Positions 17,317 through 24,096 of a stretch of 64,000 bases of DNA are shown here, piece by piece. The translations under genes and the position numbers were made by a program. Each line of letters starts with the position of its first letter. Positions within the stretch are counted from its first letter, which is position 1. Under the pieces are notes generated by a model. It ran no database searches and was not told the origin of the DNA. It was given only the letters and a program-made list of their open reading frames with translations. This DNA is from Candidatus Homeothermus arabinoxylanisolvens (GTDB taxonomy: Bacteria; Bacteroidota; Bacteroidia; Bacteroidales; Muribaculaceae), in assembly GCA_001689405.1 (NCBI GenBank), contig LUJO01000012.1, positions 16,286 through 80,285 of the forward strand, in the 5' to 3' direction.

Positions 17317-17794
17317 GACTCTTTTAGCCGTAGCACTTTCCGCTATAGCCTTGACGTCATGCTCCCATGTCGACGATGACCGCATACCGGCCGTGGGAGT
17401 AAACATATCGCTCGACAATCCCGGCTACTGGACCACATACGGCGTTCACGGACTCGGTCAGTACCGCTACTTCATAAAAAGCGAGAACATTCCTGCCGAC
17501 TTCCACTACACGGCTCTCACATTCACCGGCTTCGGAGGCATATTGCTCGTAACCGACATCTACAATCAGCCTCTTGCCTACGACCTCGCGTGTCCGGTGG
17601 AGATGAAGCCGACAGTCAGAATCAGCTACGACCCCGACAAACTGCGCGCCCGCTGCAATTCATGCGGTTCGGAGTACGATGTAAACGAATTTAACGGCAG
17701 CCCGGTGTCGGGTCCGGCCCATGAAAAAAAGTACGGACTGCGGCGTTACCGCGTCATCCCCTCATCCTCCGGAGGCTACAACATCGTATTCTGA
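17300..17794 (+). CDS. Lipoprotein with a degenerate Rieske-like motif
   Basis: The start is taken as GTG giving MKSTVRTLLAVALSAIALTSC, a clean lipoprotein signal with lipobox LTSC (Cys21); the protein then has 164 residues. The body is mostly beta. Near the C-terminus, CNSCGSEYD (119-127) followed by GSPVSGPA and YGLRRYRV lines up with the second Rieske box (CxxHGS ... GPA ... L..Y.V), but the histidine is replaced by Cys. The first box reads ACPVE around Cys98 with no His. It may therefore hold a different metal site or none. It is translationally coupled to argH. No enzyme function is claimed. Confidence 0.65.
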   Translation: MKSTVRTLLAVALSAIALTSCSHVDDDRIPAVGVNISLDNPGYWTTYGVHGLGQYRYFIKSENIPADFHYTALTFTGFGGILLVTDIYNQPLAYDLACPVEMKPTVRISYDPDKLRARCNSCGSEYDVNEFNGSPVSGPAHEKKYGLRRYRVIPSSSGGYNIVF

Positions 17795-17904
17795 CCCTGA
17801 CCGGCATAAAACGGAGCAGCCGCAAAACCGGTCGACAAAGCGTAATACGGCAACCGATTTTTTACGTCCGGTCCACAAAACGCCGTTAAAACCGCAAAGC
17901 AACA

Positions 17905-17936
17905 TTTGCACATTACGAAATAACTTGCTAACTTTG
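17905..17936 (+). promoter_or_regulatory. Promoter of tRNA-Leu
   Basis: TTTG (17905-17908), a 20-bp spacer and TAACTTTG (17929-17936) match the Bacteroidetes consensus exactly. The mature tRNA begins 28 bp downstream of the -7 element. Confidence 0.8.
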
Positions 17937-17963
17937 TCACGCCTAAGCATTATATGCCGAGCT

Positions 17964-18048
17964 GCCTGAATGGTGGAATGGTAGACACGAGGGACTTAAA
18001 ATCCCTTGGCCATTATCGGCTGTGTGGGTTCGAGTCCCACTTCAGGTA
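17964..18048 (+). tRNA. tRNA-Leu (anticodon UAA)
   Basis: The sequence folds as a class II tRNA. The 7-bp acceptor stem GCCTGAA/TTCAGGT has one G-T pair. The anticodon loop CTTAAAA carries TAA between GGGA and TCCC arms. A long variable arm (GGCC...GGCT) is present, and the T arm reads GTGGG TTCGAGT CCCAC. The discriminator base is A at 18048, followed by CA rather than a full encoded CCA, so the CCA end must be completed after transcription. Confidence 0.95.
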
Positions 18049-18054
18049 CAGACA

Positions 18055-18092
18055 AAAGCGGGCGCCATCTCTAATGATGTGGCGCCCGCTTT
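18055..18092. terminator. Terminator after tRNA-Leu, shared with the facing nfnB gene
   Basis: A 13-bp perfect stem (18055-18067 with 18080-18092) with a 12-nt loop begins 6 bp after the tRNA and has T-rich sequence on its right and A-rich sequence on its left. It can end the tRNA transcript and also the oppositely directed gene that stops at 18111. Confidence 0.85.
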
Positions 18093-18110
18093 GTTATATA
18101 ACACTTCGTA

Positions 18111-19586
18111 CTAATTGGCCGACATGAGCTGCTCGTGCATTGCCGCCGCCGCATGGCGTCCGTCGCCCATGGCGAGGATGACGGTAGCTCCGCCTCTGAC
18201 AATGTCACCACCCGCATATATATCGTCAACCGATGACCTCAACGTCGTGTCATCGACCACGATAGTACCGCGACGCGACACTTCAAGCGCCTTTATCGAG
18301 TTGGGGATAAGCGGATTGGGCGATACTCCCACACTAACTATGACCAAGTCGACCGGCACATCAATGATGTCGCCCTCGACAGGTACAGGCGAACGGCGAC
18401 CCGAAGCGTCAGGCTCGCCAAGCTGCATACGCTGCACCCTCATGGTCTTCACACGGCCCTTCTCGTCGGCGAGGTACTCAACCGGATTATGAAGCGTCAT
18501 AAACTCGACACCCTCCTCCTTGGCGTGCTTGACCTCCTCGGCGCGGGCAGGCATCTCGGCCTCGCTGCGGCGATATACTATCATGGCGCGTTCGGCACCC
18601 ATGCGCCGCGCGGTGCGCACCGAGTCCATCGCCGTGTTGCCGCCGCCGATCACGGCTATATTACGGCCCTTAAGAACCGGGGTGTCATATCCGTCGCGCC
18701 CCGCACCCATCAGATTTATACGGGTAAGGTATTCATTGCTCGACATCACGCCGACAAAGTTCTCGCCCGGAATGCCCATGAAACGCGGCAAACCGGCACC
18801 GGAAGCCACAAACACACCTCGGAAGCCCATCTCATGCAGGTTATCATAACTCAAAGTCTTGCCTACCACGCAGTCTTTCACAAACTTGACTCCGAGCGCG
18901 GCAAGAGCGTTTATCTCGACATCGACTACGTCGTTGGGCAGACGGAATTCCGGAATACCGTATTTAAGCACGCCGCCTATTTCATGGAGCGCCTCGAATA
19001 CAGTCACCTCATAGCCACGCTTGATCATGTCGCCGGCAAAAGAGAGTCCTGCAGGACCGGAACCGACTACAGCCACCATGATGCCGTTGGTCTTAACCGG
19101 CTCCACAGCCACGGGGGCAGAGCCGCTAACCCGCTCATAATCGGCAGCAAAACGCTCAAGATAGCCTATGGCCACAGGCTCTTTCTTCATCTTGTGATAT
19201 ATGCACCGCGACTCGCACTGCTTTTCCTGAGGGCATACACGTCCGCACACAGCCGGCAGAGCACTCGTCTCTTTAAGCACTACGGCAGCCTTGTGAAACT
19301 CGCCCCGCTCTATATTCTTTATAAATCCGGGTATGTTGATATTTACCGGACAGCCGGTGACACACTGCGGGTCGGGGCAGTCCATACAACGGCGGGCCTC
19401 AAGCACGGCGACCTCGGCCGACAATCCCTGATTGACCTCTTCATTGCATGTCACCCTGTAATCGGCCGGGAGTTCCGGCATCTTGACCCGGGGTATCGAT
19501 GTGCGTTCTTTTACAGGCGTAGCCTTACGCAGCTCCTCGCGCCACTGTGCATCGCGCGGCGATGATGTATTCTGATTTACTGACAT
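18111..19586 (-). CDS. nfnB: NADPH-binding flavoprotein subunit, NfnB/GltD-like
   Basis: A 491-residue protein of the glutamate synthase small-subunit type. Two four-cysteine groups near the N-terminus (Cys67, 70, 75, 79 and Cys114, 118, 124, 128) fit two [4Fe-4S] clusters. The FAD-binding GSGPAGLS is at 175-182 and the NAD(P)-binding GGGNTAMD lies further on. Databases often call such proteins glutamate synthase small subunit, but no large gltB subunit is nearby. The partner directly upstream is a FAD/NAD/[2Fe-2S] protein, and this pair fits NfnAB, the electron-bifurcating NADH-dependent ferredoxin:NADP oxidoreductase. The symbol is inferred from that pairing. Confidence 0.7.
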   Translation of the reverse strand: MSVNQNTSSPRDAQWREELRKATPVKERTSIPRVKMPELPADYRVTCNEEVNQGLSAEVAVLEARRCMDCPDPQCVTGCPVNINIPGFIKNIERGEFHKAAVVLKETSALPAVCGRVCPQEKQCESRCIYHKMKKEPVAIGYLERFAADYERVSGSAPVAVEPVKTNGIMVAVVGSGPAGLSFAGDMIKRGYEVTVFEALHEIGGVLKYGIPEFRLPNDVVDVEINALAALGVKFVKDCVVGKTLSYDNLHEMGFRGVFVASGAGLPRFMGIPGENFVGVMSSNEYLTRINLMGAGRDGYDTPVLKGRNIAVIGGGNTAMDSVRTARRMGAERAMIVYRRSEAEMPARAEEVKHAKEEGVEFMTLHNPVEYLADEKGRVKTMRVQRMQLGEPDASGRRSPVPVEGDIIDVPVDLVIVSVGVSPNPLIPNSIKALEVSRRGTIVVDDTTLRSSVDDIYAGGDIVRGGATVILAMGDGRHAAAAMHEQLMSAN

Positions 19587-19606
19587 TACTTATCGATATT
19601 ATAATT

Positions 19607-20389
19607 TCAATTATACGAGCGCAGACGCATCAGCATCTCGTCAAAATCAACTTTATGCGCGTCAAACTCCGGACCGTCGATGCACACAAAACGCATCTTA
19701 CCGTCGACCGTTATGCGGCAGGCGCCGCACATGCCCGTACCGTCGACCATGATGGTATTGAGCGAGCACATAGTCGGCACTTCGTATTTTGCAGTAAGCT
19801 GAGCGACAAATTTCATCATTATCGCCGGACCGATCGTAACGACCTGATCGACTTTTTCTCTTGTTATCACACTTTCCACTCCGGCAGTGACAAGTCCTTT
19901 CGTACCGTAACTTCCGTCATCGGTCATTATAATCACCTCGTCAGAGTAAGGGCGCACCTGATCTTCGAGTATAATAAGGTCTTTTGTACGGGCCGCAAGT
20001 ACGGTTACCACTTTGTTGCCGGCCGCCTTCATTGCCTTTATTATCGGCAGAAGAGGAGCCACGCCTACACCGCCTCCGCAACACACCACGGTGCCTACAT
20101 TGGCTATGTGTGTAGCCTGACCCAGAGGGCCCACGACATCCGTAAGGTAATCTCCCGGCTCAAGCGCGCATATCTTTTCGGTAGATACGCCTACGTTCTG
20201 TATGACGAGGGTTATCGTACCTCGGTCCGTGTCGGCATCGGCTATCGTAAGCGGTATGCGCTCACCATGCTCACAGGCTCTCACTATGACAAAATGGCCG
20301 GGCTTGCGCGACGCTGCTATCGACGGAGCTTCCACGACCAATTTTACAACTTTTTCCGAGAAGTGCTCCTTCTCAAGAATTTTATTCAT
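19607..20389 (-). CDS. nfnA: FAD/NAD-binding iron-sulfur subunit, NfnA/PyrK-like
   Basis: A 260-residue protein of the sulfide/dihydroorotate dehydrogenase-like family. It has the FAD-binding RIPLTIAD at 44-51 and the NAD-binding GGGVGVAP at 105-112. The C-terminus carries cysteines at 208, 221, 224 and 236 (MCGACRI, VCIDGPEFD), suitable for a [2Fe-2S] site. No dihydroorotate dehydrogenase gene is adjacent, which argues against PyrK. It lies 20 bp upstream of the NfnB-like gene in the same direction, so the two are probably translated together as one complex. Confidence 0.72.
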   Translation of the reverse strand: MNKILEKEHFSEKVVKLVVEAPSIAASRKPGHFVIVRACEHGERIPLTIADADTDRGTITLVIQNVGVSTEKICALEPGDYLTDVVGPLGQATHIANVGTVVCCGGGVGVAPLLPIIKAMKAAGNKVVTVLAARTKDLIILEDQVRPYSDEVIIMTDDGSYGTKGLVTAGVESVITREKVDQVVTIGPAIMMKFVAQLTAKYEVPTMCSLNTIMVDGTGMCGACRITVDGKMRFVCIDGPEFDAHKVDFDEMLMRLRSYN

Positions 20390-20432
20390 ATTGTTTAAGG
20401 TTAATATTATAATTCGTAACTATTGTTTCCGA

Positions 20433-20440
20433 CAAATTTA
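20433..20440 (-). promoter_or_regulatory. Possible -7 element for the nfnAB genes
   Basis: The minus strand reads TAAATTTG, matching TAnnTTTG, 43 bp upstream of the nfnA start. No clear -33 TTTG is seen at the usual distance. The rest of this 136-bp gap up to the methyltransferase stop shows nothing else recognisable. Confidence 0.4.
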
Positions 20441-20525
20441 CATATAAATCGTGAGATTTGTGCACCGACAGAATAAAAAGGTCATGCCCTCTGCAAATTT
20501 TACCTGATTATTTCGCGCTCCGCCA

Positions 20526-21767
20526 TTATAACTTCTTCATGACGACAATATACTCGCTGCTCATCGTATCGACCTTCTTACCCGCCACATTTGTCGGGCT
20601 CGTCTTTGACGGCATACGTTTATTGGGAATAGACCTCACTACCGTCGTAACATGACCGAACCCGCATCGTTCAAACATTTCCGCAGTGAAATAATCAAGC
20701 GGAATCTGCACACCCTTGACATTGCGGTTACCTACGACATAACACGCCACCCCGCCTTTACGCACCGTATCGGCTACATTGGTTATCGAGGCCTTGTAAT
20801 CGTTTAGAAACGACACCACCTCGCCGTAACGCTTGAGGTCAGCATCTTTTATCTGCTGAAGCGCCGTGTTTATTGACTTCGTATCGGGCGCGCTGTCGTT
20901 TTTGCGGCCACCCATAAGCAGGGTATCAAGATTACGGGCGTGTTCGAATGAAAACCATTCATTGGCCCATCGCGAAAACTGTCCGTAGGCTACTGTAGTG
21001 CGACTGTCGCCATATGGCGGAGATGTAAGCACCATGTCAACACTCTCTTTTGCCACTGCATCCTCGGGAATAGGAAGAGTGCTGTCAAACCCGTATACTT
21101 TTACATCAGAATCAGCCACCGCTCTGCTGTAATCGACAAGGCCCGTGATATTACGTTTAACCTTCTCCTCAAACATCCTGAATACGTCAGGATTATAAGT
21201 AGCAATACGATTTTTATCCATACGGAAGCGCTTGAACTCCCCGTTGCGGGTATATGACGCCTCACGCACGACTTCCGACAGTGCCAGATTGAAGAAATCG
21301 ATATTATCCGCACTATTTTCCGCTATCAGCTGTGACAGAAACGAAAGACGAAGCAGCACATCGTGAGAATACCAGAACTCACGATTGGATATACGCTCGA
21401 AATCCCTATCTTTAACCGCCTTTGCCGAATAAAACAAAAAAGCGTTCTGTATATTACGAAACTCCCGTTCCACTTCCACCTCGTCATATCTTGTCGTTTT
21501 TACCTTAGAGATGAATCTGGCAAGCGGATTCAAATCCGTTCCTACGGAGTCCATACGACACAACGACGCCTCCACAAGGGAGGTGCCGCTTCCCATATAA
21601 GGATCAAACAGCAGCTCGCACCTGCCCTCGGGTCTGAACTCGCTCAATATACGACGCGCGACTTGAGGTATCATCATTGCCGGATAATTATGATAGCAAT
21701 GAGTATACTCCTTGGTGTCAGCGTCTTTAAAGTCCCACAGCTTACTTTCCTGTCTTGGATATGCCAT
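20526..21767 (-). CDS. DNA amino-methyltransferase, probable N4-cytosine type (R-M modification subunit)
   Basis: A 413-residue protein. The AdoMet-binding motif I is DPYMGSGTS at 55-63. The catalytic motif IV is TSPPY at 248-252; SPPY is the form usual in N4-cytosine methyltransferases. About 185 residues separate the two and probably hold the target-recognition region, an alpha-like motif order. It diverges from an HTH gene and an MvaI/BcnI-like nuclease gene, so it is the protecting half of a type II restriction-modification system. The target sequence cannot be read from the protein but may be CCWGG or CCSGG if the nuclease assignment holds. Confidence 0.85.
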   Translation of the reverse strand: MAYPRQESKLWDFKDADTKEYTHCYHNYPAMMIPQVARRILSEFRPEGRCELLFDPYMGSGTSLVEASLCRMDSVGTDLNPLARFISKVKTTRYDEVEVEREFRNIQNAFLFYSAKAVKDRDFERISNREFWYSHDVLLRLSFLSQLIAENSADNIDFFNLALSEVVREASYTRNGEFKRFRMDKNRIATYNPDVFRMFEEKVKRNITGLVDYSRAVADSDVKVYGFDSTLPIPEDAVAKESVDMVLTSPPYGDSRTTVAYGQFSRWANEWFSFEHARNLDTLLMGGRKNDSAPDTKSINTALQQIKDADLKRYGEVVSFLNDYKASITNVADTVRKGGVACYVVGNRNVKGVQIPLDYFTAEMFERCGFGHVTTVVRSIPNKRMPSKTSPTNVAGKKVDTMSSEYIVVMKKL

Positions 21768-21773
21768 TGTCTG

Positions 21774-21822
21774 TTACTCCCATTTTGAGTGCAAAAACGA
21801 CCTGTCTTACTCCCATTTTGAG
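21774..21822. promoter_or_regulatory. Two direct repeats, putative operator of the R-M system
   Basis: The 16-mer TTACTCCCATTTTGAG occurs perfectly at 21774-21789 and again at 21807-21822, 33 bp apart or about three helical turns. Both lie in the intergenic region between the divergent methyltransferase and controller genes. Evenly spaced operator boxes in such a place are typical of controller-protein binding sites. Binding by the adjacent HTH protein is inferred. Confidence 0.55.
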
Positions 21823-21846
21823 AGAGAAAATACAAAGAAAGACAGG

Positions 21847-21865
21847 TATCTTTGCGACAAAGATA
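21847..21865. promoter_or_regulatory. Palindromic double -7 element in the R-M control region
   Basis: TATCTTTG (21847-21854) and its exact inverse CAAAGATA (21858-21865) are separated by CGA. Each arm is a perfect Bacteroidetes -7 sequence, one reading toward the controller gene and one toward the methyltransferase. A -33 TTTG at the usual spacing is not evident on either side (the nearest TTTG is 26 bp upstream on the plus strand). The palindrome could act as a bidirectional promoter, an operator, or both. Confidence 0.5.
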
Positions 21866-21877
21866 CTAATAATAGAC

Positions 21878-22168
21878 ATGAAGACCGAATATCAACAGGA
21901 AATAATCCACAAGATAAGGCAACTGCGTCAGGAACACAACACCTCACAAAGTGCCATAGCCACGCTTTTAGGCATAAGTCCGGGACAGGTTGGAAATATC
22001 GAGAGTTTCAGGACAGGCCACAAGTATACATTAAAACACATCAAAGCCATATGTGACGAATTCAAATATCCGGTTGACCGGATATTTATTTCCGATGATG
22101 ACTATAGCGGCGATACCGATATAATCTCGTTACTAATCACCAATATTATAAACTATGAAGAATCGTAA
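21878..22168 (+). CDS. HTH (XRE-type) regulator of the R-M system
   Basis: A 96-residue protein. The start giving MKTEYQQEIIHKIRQ is chosen over a longer frame that runs back through the promoter and into the methyltransferase start. Residues of about 10-60 form a helix-turn-helix: RQEHNTSQSAIATLLGISPGQVGNIES. The position and size resemble restriction-modification controller proteins, which delay nuclease expression until the host DNA is methylated. Its last 14 bases overlap the nuclease start codon, so the two are translationally coupled. Confidence 0.75.
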   Translation: MKTEYQQEIIHKIRQLRQEHNTSQSAIATLLGISPGQVGNIESFRTGHKYTLKHIKAICDEFKYPVDRIFISDDDYSGDTDIISLLITNIINYEES

Positions 22169-22904
22169 AGAACTGATTATCGACCGTTTCAGAAAGGTCA
22201 AAGAACTTGGTTTCGTAGAAAGCCACAGGAAAAACAATACAGGCATAGGCAAAACATTCGAGGACTATGTAGGTGTGGTTGAAAACAACATCGACGAGCC
22301 TGACTTATACGGCTACGAGATAAAGTCTCACCGCGATTCGACAGGCTCTTATATAACCCTGTTCACTAAAAGTCCCAACTTCCCGAAAGGAGCCAACAAT
22401 CTGCTCAAGGACCGTTATGGAGTGCCATATGATGACAATCCGGGACTAAAAAAACTTCACACATCGATGTTTGCCAACAAAGGCAATACATTCAACGGCA
22501 ATATTTCCTTCCGGCTAATCAATGACAGAGTGAACAGAGTCTTACTGATCGGAGTCTTTGACATCGCTACCGGACAGCTGATTGACTCTTCCACCGGATA
22601 TACCTACAATTGTCTCGACAAAAAATTACAGAAGAAACTCACTGATCTTTTTTATGTAAGCGCCGAGCGCAAATATGTCGGCGATACTGAATTTTTTCAT
22701 TTTAACAAAGCCACCATTTACTCCAAGCCGTCGCTTGAACAATTTCTATTACTTGTCGACAAAGGACTAATAATGTACGACATACGCATAGGCAGCTATA
22801 AGTCAGGGAAAAGCATAGGAAAAGCTCACGACCATGGAAGCGGCTTCCGTATATTGGAAGGCAACTTAAGACTTCTCTTTGAAGAAAAAGAGGAAATATT
22901 ATGA
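22155..22904 (+). CDS. MvaI/BcnI-family restriction endonuclease
   Basis: A 249-residue protein. It has GIGKTFEDYVGV at 30-41, then PDLYGYEIKSHR, where Asp50, Glu55 and Lys57 have the D-x4-E-x-K spacing of the MvaI/BcnI catalytic site. As recalled, MvaI uses the same residue numbers. Enzymes of this family act as monomers on CCWGG or CCSGG. The gene overlaps the HTH gene by 14 bp and faces away from the methyltransferase. The region is less GC-rich than its neighbours, in keeping with horizontal transfer. Confidence 0.87.
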   Translation: MKNRKELIIDRFRKVKELGFVESHRKNNTGIGKTFEDYVGVVENNIDEPDLYGYEIKSHRDSTGSYITLFTKSPNFPKGANNLLKDRYGVPYDDNPGLKKLHTSMFANKGNTFNGNISFRLINDRVNRVLLIGVFDIATGQLIDSSTGYTYNCLDKKLQKKLTDLFYVSAERKYVGDTEFFHFNKATIYSKPSLEQFLLLVDKGLIMYDIRIGSYKSGKSIGKAHDHGSGFRILEGNLRLLFEEKEEIL

Positions 22905-22910
22905 CGGGAA

Positions 22911-22938
22911 AAGGGTGTTGTCTCACGACGACACCCTT
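22911..22938 (+). terminator. Hairpin after the restriction endonuclease gene
   Basis: A 12-bp stem (22911-22922 with 22927-22938, one G-T pair) and a 4-nt loop lie 6 bp after the stop codon. The following sequence is only modestly T-rich, so terminator strength is uncertain. The 117 bp to the facing SPOR gene hold nothing else seen. Confidence 0.55.
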
Positions 22939-23055
22939 TATAATCTACAATCTATTTTTTATTTTCATCCTTCCAAATACCGGAATATTCAAATATATAC
23001 AATCGTAATCTTATTTACAAGCAAACATGTTGAAGAACATGCTTTACATCACTGA

Positions 23056-23580
23056 TTACCTTACCGGGAAACGCGCCGGACGCAAAAGCCACGGATACGG
23101 GGCCTTCATGACCACATTCTTGTCCTTTACGATACTGTTATACGCTGCGGCCGCCTCTTCAGCATTAGCATAGCTTCCCGCTACAACATAATACAAGGCA
23201 TCGGCATTCTCCAGAAGAAATGCTCCGGTGTATCCCGCCGACTTAAGCCGTGTCACCTGCGACTTGGCATTAAACACCTGCTTGAACCCGTTAATGACGA
23301 TGCTGTACTGCTTCACTTCCGCCGGATCTATGCTTTGAGCCGCTACCTTGACATTTACAGTATTCATCGGCAAAGAGTCGCCGTCCACAATTATACGCTT
23401 GTCGATAGCCTCCTTATTCATCTTGTCACTTAACTCGCGGCCCACACCTGAAGCGTCCTCCTTTTTCTGTCGGGCTATTTCATATGCGGCCTTGTAATTT
23501 TCTTCACTGGTCTTGCATCCCGATATAGCCAGCGATGCAATGGCTACAAACGCCATAACGGCCTTAAACGTTAGTTTCAT
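23056..23580 (-). CDS. SPOR-domain lipoprotein
   Basis: A 174-residue protein. Its N-terminus MKLTFKAVMAFVAIASLAISGC is a lipoprotein signal with lipobox. A linker follows, then a SPOR-like domain from about residue 90: YSIVINGFKQVFNAKSQVTRLKSAGYTGAFLLENADALYYVVAGSY-type alternation of strand and helix with the terminal VVAGSYANAEEA motif. SPOR domains bind denuded glycan strands of peptidoglycan, often at the division site. It overlaps the upstream phosphodiesterase gene by 17 bp and so is translationally coupled to it. Confidence 0.82.
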   Translation of the reverse strand: MKLTFKAVMAFVAIASLAISGCKTSEENYKAAYEIARQKKEDASGVGRELSDKMNKEAIDKRIIVDGDSLPMNTVNVKVAAQSIDPAEVKQYSIVINGFKQVFNAKSQVTRLKSAGYTGAFLLENADALYYVVAGSYANAEEAAAAYNSIVKDKNVVMKAPYPWLLRPARFPVR

Positions 23581-24091
23581 CCTGTATTTTATTAGATGGT
23601 TTGTTCAATTCTATTACCTCAAGGTCCTTTATCGTTCCCGCATCAAGCACAAGTCTCAGCAAAGTACGCTGTTGCTGCCATCCCTGCACTCCGGCAGCCC
23701 CGGGATTGACATGCAGCATATCAAGTTCCTTGTCATACATCACTTTCAGTATGTGGCTGTGGCCATCCACCATAAGCCTGACACCGCTTTCACGCAGAAG
23801 CGGCTTAAGGCCCCTTGCATAACGCCCCGGGTATCCGCCTATGTGCGTCAGCCACACCTTGACACCCTCGACGGTAAACTCCTCGACTTCACGACATACA
23901 CGCCGCACCTGACCGTGATCTATATTTCCGGCCACGGCGCGCACCACCGGAGCCACATCGCGCAGCCGCTGAAGTATGGTTATGTCACCGATATCGCCGG
24001 CATGCCATATCTCGTCGCATCCGGCGAAGTACCGCGCATAACGGTCATCCCAGTAGCTGTGTGTATCCGACAATATACCGATGCGTTTCAT
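23564..24091 (-). CDS. Metallophosphoesterase (YfcE/MJ0936-type phosphodiesterase)
   Basis: A 175-residue cytoplasmic enzyme of the calcineurin-like superfamily. The metal-binding set is visible: SDTHSYWDD (residues 8-16), HAGDIGD, GNIDH, and GHSHILK, followed by NPGAAG. The length fits the small YfcE/YsnB group, which hydrolyse phosphodiesters in vitro; the natural substrate is unknown. It lies 5 bp downstream of a lipoprotein glycosidase gene and overlaps the SPOR gene, so all three appear to form one operon. Confidence 0.88.
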   Translation of the reverse strand: MKRIGILSDTHSYWDDRYARYFAGCDEIWHAGDIGDITILQRLRDVAPVVRAVAGNIDHGQVRRVCREVEEFTVEGVKVWLTHIGGYPGRYARGLKPLLRESGVRLMVDGHSHILKVMYDKELDMLHVNPGAAGVQGWQQQRTLLRLVLDAGTIKDLEVIELNKPSNKIQDETNV

Positions 24092-24096
24092 TTATA

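Noticed and set aside
20458..20655. Small plus-strand frame between nfnA and the methyltransferase
   Set aside because: It overlaps the methyltransferase 3' end, has no start context and no pattern; it is treated as noise.
20526..22904. Prophage or IS element as the carrier of the R-M genes
   Set aside because: No integrase, transposase, terminal inverted repeat or attachment-site pair was seen around the island.
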